From Oscillospiraceae bacterium (GTDB taxonomy: Bacteria; Bacillota; Clostridia; Oscillospirales; Ruminococcaceae), in the NCBI GenBank assembly GCA_003516865.1, contig DPBR01000098.1:1583-31538 (forward strand): a DNA stretch of 29,956 bases, in the 5' to 3' direction. Positions 21,441 to 29,052 of the stretch are shown here, in pieces. The notes under the pieces were generated by a model. It did not search any database. It had not been told where the DNA came from and saw only the letters and a list, made by a program, of their open reading frames with translations. Each line of letters begins with the position of its first letter. Positions within the stretch are counted from its first letter, which is position 1. The translations under genes were made by a program, and so were the position numbers.

Positions 21441-22667
21441 TCAAAATTTGAAAAGCTGCCGTTCAAACCGCTCGAAAGCGTATTCGAGGGCGTCAAGGCT
21501 GTCAATGTTGGTTGTGCCGTTGTCGAGGCGGGTGTTTTTGCGGAGATTTCGGGAATCCCAGAGCGCGCCGCCTATCGCCTCGATGGTGTGCGGACATTCG
21601 TCAAGAACGAAAAATCTGCCCGCGGAAATAAGGCGGCTGAGCATCGTAATCCGCGTGTTAATGGGCTTTTTGAGCGCGTTTTTCACGTCGATTTTCACGG
21701 CGCTGCGAAAACTTTTTATAAGAAGCTGCTCCGCGCTGTCGCAATAAGCCGCCGAGAGCGTGGGACAGCGCTTTTTCTCATCGCGTACAAAATCGCGGAA
21801 AGCGTCAATCAGGCACTCCGCCGAGCGATTTTTGTTATCGTAATACTCCGCGAGGACGTAAACGTTCTTAAATCCCGCGTCAAATCCGACGTGCGCGAAC
21901 GCGGAGCTTGAGCCGTTTCCGCCGTAATCCACCCCGATAACCGACGTCACAATCGGATTTTCGGCGGTTTTCTTCCGAAATTCGTCGTGTGAAATAACGT
22001 TGCTTTTGGAGAAGCCGTCGTAAATTCTGCCCTCCGCGCAGGTCCATTCTCCGAGGATAAAACGGTTGAAGAAAACGCCGCTGAACTCGTTTTTAAGCTG
22101 CTCGACATACTTTTTCGGAAGAAAAACGTTGTCCTCAAGGCGGAATTTAAGCGAAAGCAAGTCAACCGCCTTGTTGTCGAGATAATCGCGTTTAACCCAG
22201 TGGTTCGGGTCGTCGGGATTTGTCGTGGCGAAAAGCTTTGCGCCGTCCTCCGAGAGCCTTGAAAGCAGCATAACGAAAAAATCCTCCGAAAAAAGCGTAA
22301 GCTCGTCACAATAAGCGCCCATAAGCGTCATACCGCGGATTTTGTTCTCAGCTTCGGCGTTTGACGCGCCCTCAAGGTAAATTTTCCTGCCGAAAAGCAA
22401 GCCGTCTTTTTTGGACAGACTGTAGGAAAAGCAGTTCCCGAAAATCTCCCGCATAGGCTCGAGGACGTTTCTGCGGAGCGTTCCGAGCGTTTTCCCGCAC
22501 ATAAGATAAGCCGAATTTTTCGGAGAAACCGCAGCCCAAAGTCCCCACATAATCATAGAAATGTAGGTTTTTCCGCTTCGGACGCTGCCCTCGAATATGT
22601 TGAGCCGCTTCAGACCGCCGTTTTTAAGCAGGAGAAGCGCCTGCGCCTGTTTTGGGGAAAAATTCAT
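21441..22667 (-). CDS. phage terminase large subunit (PBSX/Terminase_6 type)
   Basis: TerL packages phage DNA. The 408-aa protein is near the usual length for the PBSX-type family. The N-terminal ATPase has a Walker A-like EGSVRSGKTYIS (about 26-37) and a Walker B-like GAYCDELTLF (about 117-126), followed by FATTNPDDPNHWVKRDYL (coupling motif region). The C-terminal RNase H-like nuclease has VIGVDYGGNGSSSAFAHVG (about 244-262), AAYCDSAEQLLIK, and a closing NIDSLDALEYAFERF. ATG 22667 overlaps the end of the upstream small gene, whose last codons supply GGGGGGAGG as ribosome site. No portal, capsid or tail genes are in the window, so this is an isolated module. Confidence 0.92.
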   Translation of the reverse strand: MNFSPKQAQALLLLKNGGLKRLNIFEGSVRSGKTYISMIMWGLWAAVSPKNSAYLMCGKTLGTLRRNVLEPMREIFGNCFSYSLSKKDGLLFGRKIYLEGASNAEAENKIRGMTLMGAYCDELTLFSEDFFVMLLSRLSEDGAKLFATTNPDDPNHWVKRDYLDNKAVDLLSLKFRLEDNVFLPKKYVEQLKNEFSGVFFNRFILGEWTCAEGRIYDGFSKSNVISHDEFRKKTAENPIVTSVIGVDYGGNGSSSAFAHVGFDAGFKNVYVLAEYYDNKNRSAECLIDAFRDFVRDEKKRCPTLSAAYCDSAEQLLIKSFRSAVKIDVKNALKKPINTRITMLSRLISAGRFFVLDECPHTIEAIGGALWDSRNLRKNTRLDNGTTNIDSLDALEYAFERFERQLFKF

Positions 22668-22670
22668 TGT

Positions 22671-22931
22671 TCATCCTCCCCCCTGAAGCGAGGAATACGC
22701 CGCGATAAGCTCCGCCGCCTTATCCGCAGACTCGTCGGGCGAATTTTCCCCGATAAGCTCAAAAACGAGCTTAAAAACCTTTGCGAGCTTCTCCAAATCC
22801 TTGTGTGCAAGCTCGCTGATAAGCTCCTCGTCCGTGAGATTTGAGATGAAAGCCTTGCCGAATTTGTTAAAATTCTTTGCGTTCGCATCGAAAAAATCCT
22901 TGGCAGAAGCCCTTGCGTTTTTTCTCTGCAT
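22671..22931 (-). CDS. small protein paired with the terminase, possible small subunit
   Basis: This 86-aa, charged, mostly helical protein ends (SSLQGGG) 3 bases before the terminase start, and the two are translationally coupled. AAAAAGGAGTG precedes ATG 22931. Position and size suggest a terminase small subunit, but I see no helix-turn-helix signature, so I leave the function open. Its composition (DEELISELAHKDLEKLAKV) suggests a helical bundle or coiled coil. Confidence 0.7.
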   Translation of the reverse strand: MQRKNARASAKDFFDANAKNFNKFGKAFISNLTDEELISELAHKDLEKLAKVFKLVFELIGENSPDESADKAAELIAAYSSLQGGG

Positions 22932-23069
22932 AAAATCACTCCTTTTTGATAGTTTTTTCGGATTTCGCTGTCATTTTAACGCATTCCGAACTGCATTTTA
23001 CTGCAAATTCACGCATATACTTCAAAGAAAGACCCGAAAAACGCAAATGATACAATCGGAGGTTATTTT

Positions 23070-24188
23070 ATGGACGATATGAAAAAGCTTATAGAGCGCT
23101 ATAAAAAAGAGCTTATGGAAATGAGCAGAACAGGCGCTTCTTCCGCTTCAGAAGCGCGTTCGGAACGCACGGAAAAGCCGCGCGTTCCGCAGGTTATCGG
23201 GTATGTTGACGAGGGAGCGCAGCTTGACAATATCCTGAGCAGCCTTACCGAAAACAAGCCGCGCGAATCCGAGCAAACCGATTTTCCCGATGAAATCTTC
23301 AATGCCGATGAAAGCGCAGACGCGGAATTATCCAAGGAAACAAGCGAAAACGCGCGCTCAGAGCCGATTTACGAGGAAGATTCCGCGAAAACGGACGGTT
23401 ATCCCGAAAGAGGTGAAAGCGATGAAATAACGGACAATCCGCGCTTTTCCGAGCCGAATTTTACGGAAACGCCCTCGTTTGAGCAAACCCGCGCGGATAT
23501 CACGGACGAAAGCGTTCCCGAAAACAACAAGCCCGCGCCCGCCGCAGAGGGCGTTTCGGACAACAGCCCGACTTCTCCGCGCTCGGATTTTGCCGCTCCC
23601 GGAACGGTTTCCAAGGAACGCGCTGAAACGCTCAACCGTCAGCCGATAAGCGGCACGGAATACGGCGAACAGCTCACGGGGCGGAGCTTTCCCGACGACC
23701 GCACGCCCGAAAACTCACGCGAGGATATCGTGCGCGAGGGCAGCAAAACCAAGCCGGGAAATTTCCTCGAACCCGTTTACGACACGCTCGGCGACTTTGA
23801 GGAACACAACACGGGAAGAGGGTCAATAGCGTTTCGGATTTATACGGCGAGAGAAGCGCTTCCCGTTGTCGGAGCGGAGGTTGTTATCTCCAAAATATTC
23901 GGCGGAAAGCCCTACGTCTTTAAAACGGCAATAACCGACGTCAGCGGTCAAACCGCGCCGTTTACGCTTCCCGCGCCCGAAAAGTCGCTCTCCCTCGACA
24001 GCGGAAACAAAATTCAGCCTTTTGCGCTTTATGACGCGGTTATCAGCAAGAAAGGCTATGTTGTCGTTAAAATCACAGGAATACCCGTGTTCGACGGAGT
24101 AAACTCGGTTCAGCGCACGGCGATGGTTCCTGCGGTGGGCGATATGACCGAGATTATCACGGAGGTGAGCGAAAATGCCGAGCGCTAA
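23070..24188 (+). CDS. acidic disordered protein with C-terminal beta-sandwich-like domain
   Basis: The 372-aa protein has a short helical N-terminus (MDDMKKLIERYKKELMEM), then about 200 residues rich in E, D, S, P, T and N with no predicted fold, then a C-terminal domain from about residue 250 (GSIAFRIYTAREALPVVGA, AITDVSGQTAPFTLPAP, YDAVISKKGYVVVKI) that resembles carboxypeptidase regulatory-like or Ig-like modules. There is no signal peptide or membrane segment. ATCGGAGG precedes the ATG. The stop overlaps the next gene by 14 bases, so the two are coupled and probably act together. The upstream 138 bases, shared with the divergent terminase pair, have no consensus promoter that I trust. 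Confidence 0.85.
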   Translation: MDDMKKLIERYKKELMEMSRTGASSASEARSERTEKPRVPQVIGYVDEGAQLDNILSSLTENKPRESEQTDFPDEIFNADESADAELSKETSENARSEPIYEEDSAKTDGYPERGESDEITDNPRFSEPNFTETPSFEQTRADITDESVPENNKPAPAAEGVSDNSPTSPRSDFAAPGTVSKERAETLNRQPISGTEYGEQLTGRSFPDDRTPENSREDIVREGSKTKPGNFLEPVYDTLGDFEEHNTGRGSIAFRIYTAREALPVVGAEVVISKIFGGKPYVFKTAITDVSGQTAPFTLPAPEKSLSLDSGNKIQPFALYDAVISKKGYVVVKITGIPVFDGVNSVQRTAMVPAVGDMTEIITEVSENAER

Positions 24189-25548
24189 TCTACCGTTTAT
24201 CCCCGAAAATATCACGGTTCACCTCGGAACGCCCTCGTCAAACGCGCAGAACGTAACGCTCACATTCCCGAACTACATAAAAAACGTCGCTTCGAGCGAG
24301 ATTTTCCCGACATGGCCCGAAGCGGCGCTGAGAGCTAATATTTACGTTCAGATTTCATTCGCGCTCAACCGCGTTTACACCGAATGGTACAGAAGCCGCG
24401 GCTATAATTTCGATATCACAAACTCCACGCAATACGACCAAGCTTTTGTGTACGGCCGCGACATTTTCGGGAATATCAGCCGAATTGTCGATGAAATATT
24501 CAACAACTACGTTGTGCGCCGAGGGAACGTCGAGCCGCTTTTCACGGCTTTTTGCAACGGCACGACGGTAACCTGTCAGGGACTTTCACAGTGGGGCACG
24601 GTAACTCTCGCAAACCGCGGCTACACGCCATACGAGATACTGCAATACTATTACGGAAACGACATCGATATCGTATACAACGCGCCGATTTCCCCGAATA
24701 TTCCGAGTTATCCCGGAACGCCGTTCGGGTTCGGCTCAACGGGAAACAAGGTCAGGACAATTCAAGTCGAGCTGAACAGAATTGGCGTGAATTATCCCGC
24801 GATACCGAAAATCGTACCCGCAAACGGAATTTACGGCGAGGGAACAGTCGAAGCCGTGCGCGTATTCCAGGGCGTTTTCGGGCTCGCACAGACCGGAATT
24901 GTGAATAAATCCACTTGGTATCAGATTAAGTACATTTTCACAGCGGTAAAAGGCTTGTCGGAGCTTACAAGCGAGGGGCTTACGGAGGACGAGGTTGAGA
25001 ATATTCTAGGCGAAAGCCTGCGTCAAGGCGATTACGGTCAGCGCGTGCGGATTGTTCAGTATTTCCTGAATGTAATCGCTTATTTCAACCCCGAAATCCC
25101 CTCGGTTTACTCGGACGGCGTGTTTAACTCAGAAATGGACGCGCAGGTCCGCGCGTTTGAGCGGTTTTACGGGCTTAACCCGGACGGAGTTGTCGATTTC
25201 AGAACGTGGCAGCTTATAAACGAAATTTACAGAAATATCAGAGATAACCTCCCCGAGGGCTACGCAGGCTCAACGGCGGCACTTTATCCCGGCTACAACC
25301 TCACCCCCGGAATGAGAAACGACGATGTTCGCGAGTTTCAAACGTATCTTAGAGTTATCGGGCAGAATATCGCGAGTATTCCGATAATCGAGGTCACGGG
25401 ATATTACGGTCCCGAAACCGAACGCGCCGTCATGACGTTTCAGCGCCTCTACGGCATCGACCCCACAGGCAACGTCGGCGCGCTCACTTGGGATACCGTT
25501 GCAAAAGAATACAATTTCATCAGATTTGGAACGGAGAGGACGGGATAA
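24175..25548 (+). CDS. SpoIID/LytB-like protein with three peptidoglycan-binding repeats
   Basis: The 457-aa protein has an N-terminal domain (about 1-170) like the SpoIID/LytB family, which in sporulating bacteria degrades or remodels peptidoglycan: FPTWPEAALRANIYVQIS near 45, FDITNSTQYDQAFVYG, and the GLSQWGTVTLANRGYTPYE end motif near 143. Three PG_binding_1 repeats follow at about 185-255, 283-357 and 375-450, each with a YG..T...V..FQ/FE core (IYGEGTVEAVRVFQ, VFNSEMDAQVRAFE, YYGPETERAVMTFQ). No signal peptide is visible, so it may act in the mother cell, be carried by another system, or work with the preceding protein. GGAGG lies 9 bases before ATG 24175, inside the upstream gene. Confidence 0.87.
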   Translation: MPSANLPFIPENITVHLGTPSSNAQNVTLTFPNYIKNVASSEIFPTWPEAALRANIYVQISFALNRVYTEWYRSRGYNFDITNSTQYDQAFVYGRDIFGNISRIVDEIFNNYVVRRGNVEPLFTAFCNGTTVTCQGLSQWGTVTLANRGYTPYEILQYYYGNDIDIVYNAPISPNIPSYPGTPFGFGSTGNKVRTIQVELNRIGVNYPAIPKIVPANGIYGEGTVEAVRVFQGVFGLAQTGIVNKSTWYQIKYIFTAVKGLSELTSEGLTEDEVENILGESLRQGDYGQRVRIVQYFLNVIAYFNPEIPSVYSDGVFNSEMDAQVRAFERFYGLNPDGVVDFRTWQLINEIYRNIRDNLPEGYAGSTAALYPGYNLTPGMRNDDVREFQTYLRVIGQNIASIPIIEVTGYYGPETERAVMTFQRLYGIDPTGNVGALTWDTVAKEYNFIRFGTERTG

Positions 25549-25619
25549 GCGGCAGAAAATGGCTCCGCGCTCACAGTCGTCGCTTCGCTCCAGTGCCTCC
25601 GGCGAGGGTCAGCACAAAC

Positions 25620-25822
25620 TTAGGGCTTCACCGCATAATTATTGTCGTGCAAACGCGCAGTCAGATTTTTCGTCAGATTGTACAAATTGAGTGCAGGAAG
25701 GCTGTCGCCTTTCAAGCGAAATTTGTGCAGAATGACGGAAAAGATGCAAGCGAGTGCACAGGGTGAACGCGCTGCGTTCACCCGCAAAGGCGCAAGCCGT
25801 TAATTGTGCGGTGATGCCTTAG
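25620..25822. repeat. MITE-like palindromic element
   Basis: 22-base terminal inverted repeats (25620-25641 and 25801-25822) match at 18 positions. A second pair of 23-base arms (25666-25688 and 25720-25742) also matches at 18 positions, with a central AAGGC/GCCTT hairpin. A perfect 10-bp hairpin, GGGTGAACGC-GCT-GCGTTCACCC, sits at 25761-25783 in the right half. There is no transposase and no convincing gene. This occupies the middle of the 505-base gap between the SpoIID-like gene and the ferredoxin. Confidence 0.65.
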
Positions 25823-25847
25823 GTAATGAACCGCGAAGCGAAAGGGT

Positions 25848-25867
25848 GCAGCGTCACGCTGCTTTTC
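25848..25867 (+). terminator. possible terminator after the SpoIID-like gene
   Basis: GCAGCG-TCA-CGCTGC followed by TTTTC. The T-run is short and it lies 300 bases after the stop, so it is weak evidence. Another hairpin (AAAGACTT-TTT-AAGTCTTT, 25894-25912) follows. Confidence 0.4.
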
Positions 25868-26024
25868 TGAAGAAAAAGGTCTTAAGAATCTAAAAAGACT
25901 TTTTAAGTCTTTGGCATGACTTAAAGTCCGCGATACCGCCCTATGAATCGAGTGTTCACTCAGGTGTCGCATACGAATCTATGCCTAGTCTGTTGCTCCG
26001 TGTGCTTGATAACAACAAACAAAA

Positions 26025-26053
26025 ACGGGAGAATTTTTGGTTCTCCCGTTGTT
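26025..26053 (-). terminator. terminator of the ferredoxin gene (bidirectional)
   Basis: ACGGGAGAA and TTCTCCCGT form a perfect stem. On the minus strand it is followed by TTTTTGTTTG right after the ferredoxin stop; on the plus strand by TGTTTTAT. Confidence 0.88.
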
Positions 26054-26236
26054 TTATAAAAGATGAATAACTTCCACGGGACAAGCGTTTGCTGCTTCGG
26101 AGATTTTGTCGTCGGAAGCTGTACCGCCGGGAATGACGGTGGAAAGCCCGTCCTCGGCGATTCTGAACACCTCGGGACAGATTTCCGCGCACAATCCGCA
26201 GCCTATACAGCCGTCGCGGTCAATTTCAATATTCAT
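26054..26236 (-). CDS. single [4Fe-4S] ferredoxin
   Basis: This 60-aa electron carrier has cluster ligands C10, C13, C16 (CIGCGLC) and C52 (ACPVEVI). C20 (ICP) is present, but the second half-cystine found near position 43 in Thermotoga-type ferredoxins is not, so no disulfide is expected. The frame opens at 26272, but ATG 26236 has AAAAGGGGG upstream at proper distance. It follows the whiA 3' end by 44 bases on the same strand. It could serve the hydrogenase or the dihydropyrimidine dehydrogenase, but nothing in the sequence ties it to either. Confidence 0.93.
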   Translation of the reverse strand: MNIEIDRDGCIGCGLCAEICPEVFRIAEDGLSTVIPGGTASDDKISEAANACPVEVIHLL

Positions 26237-26280
26237 AATATTCCCCCTTTTCACCGTTATTTTTAACGGCAAAAGAGAGA

Positions 26281-26442
26281 TTATTCATCATTTTTCCGCA
26301 AATCCTCAGCCATCGCCGAAAGCTTTTTCAAGCGGTGATTAAGCCCGCTTCGGCTAATCGGCTCTCTGAACATCGCGCAAAGTTCCGAAAGCGAGCTTTC
26401 TCGGTTGTTAAGGCGAAGCAGCGCCGTTTCCCTAAGCTCCGC
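26281..26442 (-). pseudogene. whiA: whiA 3' fragment (C-terminal 53 residues)
   Basis: The segment encodes AELRETALLRL to the natural stop, matching the C-terminal DNA-binding domain of WhiA, with the family core SGLNHRLKKL. Codons are those of the left part of the window (GCG for Ala, CTT for Leu, TCG for Ser). The remaining roughly 250 codons of whiA should lie to the right in the true genome but are replaced by malQ. Confidence 0.82.
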
Positions 26443-26811
26443 GGAGAGCTTTTCCGCGCCGCGCTCATAGGCAAGGCGCAGGACGCGGTAGCGGTTTTCG
26501 AAGATGCGGCCATAGTCCACATGCTCCGGGTCGCTGCCCCAGTCGATGCCCTCAAGCTCGCTGCGCTTGAGGAGCCCGTCCTTTATGAGAAGGTCGAGAT
26601 CGATATAATAGGGGTTTCCGGCGAAGGAGGAGAAGGACTGATAGGGGCTGTCCCCATAGCTCGTGGTGCCGAGCGGAAGGAACTGCCAGTACTTCTGACC
26701 GGCGGCCTTGAGAAAATCAACGAATTTGTAAGCGCATTTGCCCATCGTGCCGATGCCGTAATTGGACGGCAGAGAGCTCATGGCCATGAGAACACCGCTT
26801 GAACGGTTCAT
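26281..26811 (-). CDS. chimeric frame: N-terminus of 4-alpha-glucanotransferase joined to C-terminus of WhiA
   Basis: The 176-aa frame is two unrelated proteins. Residues 1-123 are the start of MalQ (amylomaltase): SSGVLMAMSSLPSNYGIG, AGQKYWQFLPLG, GDSPYQSFSSFAGNPYYID. Residues 124-176 are the C-terminal helix-turn-helix of WhiA, the sporulation and division regulator: LRETALLRLNNRESSLSEL, REPISRSGLNHRLKKL. MalQ is normally about 500 aa and WhiA about 300. The switch is in frame at about 26,443. ATG 26811 has AGGTG 6 bases upstream; it follows the last permease gene by 43 bases, as expected for malQ in a sugar-uptake operon. The chimera is not expected to have either function. It is most likely an assembly join, less likely a real rearrangement. 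Confidence 0.88.
   Translation of the reverse strand: MNRSSGVLMAMSSLPSNYGIGTMGKCAYKFVDFLKAAGQKYWQFLPLGTTSYGDSPYQSFSSFAGNPYYIDLDLLIKDGLLKRSELEGIDWGSDPEHVDYGRIFENRYRVLRLAYERGAEKLSAELRETALLRLNNRESSLSELCAMFREPISRSGLNHRLKKLSAMAEDLRKNDE
26436..26450. other. junction between two unrelated sequences
   Basis: Within the minus-strand codons CTC TCC / GCG GAG CTT, protein homology changes from MalQ to WhiA and codon choice changes. MalQ and the sugar transporter use mainly GCC, CTC/CTG, TCC and ATC. The whiA fragment, ferredoxin and most genes to the left favour GCG, CTT, TCG. The join falls in the short palindromic stretch AGCTCCGCGGAGAGCT, which could have promoted either misassembly or recombination. 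Confidence 0.75.
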
Positions 26812-26854
26812 GTAGATCACCTGCTTTTCGGAATGTGAAGAAATATGTAATGTA

Positions 26855-27718
26855 TCAGCCCTTGACCGCACCGGCGGCGACGCCCTTGATGATGTGCTTC
26901 TGGCAGCTGAGATAGAACACGATAACGGGGATTATGCTCAGCATTATCATTGCCATCGTCGCACCCATGTCAACGGAGCCGTAGCTGCCCTTGAGGTACT
27001 GGATGTGGATAGGTATGGTCATGTACTGCTTTCTGTCGAGGACGAGATAGGGGAGGAGGTAGTCGTTCCAGATCCACATTATCTCAAGCACGCCGACAGA
27101 AATGAGCGTGGGCTTGAGCATAGGGAGAACGACGAAGAAGAACGTGCGGATAGGCCCGCAGCCGTCTATCGCCGCGGCTTCCTCGATTTCGAGCGGAATG
27201 CTCTTTATAAAGCCTGAGAACATGAACACCGCAAGCCCCGCGCCGAAGCCGAGGTAGATTATCGGGATCGTCCACGGCGCGTTCAGCTTCAGGGTGTCCG
27301 CCGTCTTTGCGAGATTGAACATGACCATCTGGAACGGGATGACCATGGAGAACACGCAGAGATAGTACACTATCTTGCTGAAAAGCGTGCCGACACGGGA
27401 GATGTACCACGCGGCCATCGAAGTGCAGATGAGTATCAGCGCCGAGGAAATGACCGTTATGAACAGGCTGTAGAACACGGACTTGAGGAAAGGGTAGCTG
27501 CCGAAGGTCATGCCCTTTTCGTAGTTTGCAAAGCCGACAAAGGATTCGCTGTTCGGCAGGGCGAAGGTCTCGGTGTTTACATGGGCGTTATCCTTGAAGG
27601 AGTTTATCAGAACAAGGATAATGGGCATGAGGTAAAACAGCGCGACGGCGGCAAAGAGCACGGTCAGCGCGGTCTTGCCGCGGTTGGATTTGCTGTTGAG
27701 TGTATTTGTCCTTGCCAT
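26855..27718 (-). CDS. carbohydrate ABC transporter permease, MalG type
   Basis: This 287-aa inner-membrane subunit has six hydrophobic segments, the first at about 16-37. The EAA coupling loop reads EIEEAAAIDGCGPIRTFFFVVLP, cited here only as the motif EEAAAIDG near residue 197. This is the second permease of a CUT1 sugar importer. Its ATG at 27718 overlaps the stop of the MalF-type gene by one base (TAATG), so the two are translationally coupled. With malQ next in line, the sugar is probably a malto-oligosaccharide or alpha-glucoside. No ATPase gene is in the window; CUT1 importers in Firmicutes often share a distant MsmX-type ATPase. Confidence 0.93.
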   Translation of the reverse strand: MARTNTLNSKSNRGKTALTVLFAAVALFYLMPIILVLINSFKDNAHVNTETFALPNSESFVGFANYEKGMTFGSYPFLKSVFYSLFITVISSALILICTSMAAWYISRVGTLFSKIVYYLCVFSMVIPFQMVMFNLAKTADTLKLNAPWTIPIIYLGFGAGLAVFMFSGFIKSIPLEIEEAAAIDGCGPIRTFFFVVLPMLKPTLISVGVLEIMWIWNDYLLPYLVLDRKQYMTIPIHIQYLKGSYGSVDMGATMAMIMLSIIPVIVFYLSCQKHIIKGVAAGAVKG

Positions 27719-28869
27719 TACTGCTGAACCTCCTTGTCTCTGCTGGATTTGAGCTGGAGAATGCTTATGACGCTCACGAGTATGAAGAACACGACGGCCT
27801 TGGCCTGACCCATGCCGCGGTTCGTGGAGCTGGCATAGAATGCGTTATAGATATTGAGCGCGAGCATTTCTGTTGTTTTGAGCGTCTCGCCCCCGGCCTG
27901 TACGAATGGACGGCCCGCTGTGAGCGCGAGGTTCTGGTCGAAGAGCTTGAAGGAATTGGTGAGCGTGAGGAAGGTGCATATAGTGATGGACGGCATGACG
28001 TTCGGGATCGTGACCTTCCACAGCGTCTGCCATGAGCTTGCGCCGTCGATGCGCGCGGCTTCGAGGATATCCTCCGGCACGGCCTGGAGACCTGCAATGT
28101 AGATTATCATCATGTAGCCTATCTGCTGCCACGCCATCAGTATCTGCAAGCCCCAGAAGCCGTACTCCGTCTTGAGGAGTATCGAGGTGCCGTAGCGCAG
28201 AAGGATGCCGTCAAAGATCATCGCCCAGATATAGCCGAGCACGATGCCGCCGATGAGGTTCGGCATGAAGAACACAGTACGGAAGATGTTCGTGCCCTTG
28301 ATTCCGCGCGTCAACGCGTAGGCGACGGCGAAGGAGAGCACGTTTATCAGCAGCAGCGACACGAGCGCGAAGAGCGCCGTGTACCAGAAGGCGTGGACAA
28401 AGGTGCTGTCCTGAAAGGCGTTTATGTAGTTGTCAAAGCCCACCCATGTCCATTTGCTGGTGGTCTTGAACCGGCAGAAGGACAGGAAGATGCCCTTGAC
28501 AAAAGGATAGAGAAAGCCGATGCAGAAGGCCGCGAAGGTCGGCGCGAGGAACAGCAGGAACATCCTCTGCACCGGGCGGCGGATGAGCTTGGAGTTGAGC
28601 GCGGAATGGTTGCGCCCGCGGGACTCAACGCCGTTCAGTATCCCGCCGATAAGCAGCAGGCCTGCCAGTGCCAGCGCCGTGTTATACCATGGCGGGAGCT
28701 TATCAAGCGTCTTTGCAAAGCTTACAAAGCCGCCTTCCGCTCCGGCAAGCTTCAATATTGTAACAAGATCGCCCGACGCGCTTGTCATGCCTATGATCGT
28801 CAGGCACGCGCCGAGAACGATCGCAGCGGCCTTGAGCACGACCGAGCCGCTGTTTGTTTTGGTTCTCAT
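27718..28869 (-). CDS. carbohydrate ABC transporter permease, MalF type, with N-terminal extension
   Basis: The 383-aa protein is longer than the usual roughly 300 aa of Firmicute CUT1 permeases. The extra N-terminal 95 residues hold two more hydrophobic segments (about 10-28 and 58-78) ahead of the canonical six-segment core, which starts near residue 103 (MFLLFLAPTFAAFCIGFLYP). The EAA loop reads EDILEAARIDGASSWQTLW near residue 270. GAGGAGGAGA precedes ATG 28869. The gene follows the binding protein after a 183-base gap with a strong hairpin. The extension recalls MalF, which has extra N-terminal segments, though not this one in sequence. Confidence 0.92.
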   Translation of the reverse strand: MRTKTNSGSVVLKAAAIVLGACLTIIGMTSASGDLVTILKLAGAEGGFVSFAKTLDKLPPWYNTALALAGLLLIGGILNGVESRGRNHSALNSKLIRRPVQRMFLLFLAPTFAAFCIGFLYPFVKGIFLSFCRFKTTSKWTWVGFDNYINAFQDSTFVHAFWYTALFALVSLLLINVLSFAVAYALTRGIKGTNIFRTVFFMPNLIGGIVLGYIWAMIFDGILLRYGTSILLKTEYGFWGLQILMAWQQIGYMMIIYIAGLQAVPEDILEAARIDGASSWQTLWKVTIPNVMPSITICTFLTLTNSFKLFDQNLALTAGRPFVQAGGETLKTTEMLALNIYNAFYASSTNRGMGQAKAVVFFILVSVISILQLKSSRDKEVQQ

Positions 28870-28988
28870 GAGCTGTCTCCTCCTCTTATATGTCTATATC
28901 GTTATATTTCTCAAAGAAAGCTGCGGCTGTTTCCTCCAGCAGAGGGAATACCCGCAGAGCACTTTGACGGAGGCTCTGTGATAACCAA

Positions 28989-29012
28989 GGGGCGAGCGGT
29001 AAAGCTCGCCCC
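28989..29012 (-). other. intercistronic hairpin after the sugar-binding protein gene
   Basis: GGGGCGAGC-TTTACC-GCTCGCCCC is a perfect 9-bp GC-rich stem 41 bases after the binding-protein stop, followed by TTGG and no T-run. It probably stabilises the upstream message or causes partial termination before the permease genes. Confidence 0.65.
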
Positions 29013-29052
29013 CTTTAAGATTTGTATTAGCTTATGCGGTGGTCACGCAGAA

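Noticed and set aside
25488..25766. Plus-strand frames after the SpoIID-like gene
   Set aside because: They lie over the end of that gene and the palindromic element, with no ribosome site and no protein-like composition.
25560..25830. CRISPR array
   Set aside because: The repeats are inverted, not direct and regularly spaced, and no cas genes are present.
25910..25990. Possible tRNA in the segment with GAATCG and CGAATC
   Set aside because: I could not place acceptor, anticodon and T arms with the conserved residues; it is better described as scattered small hairpins.
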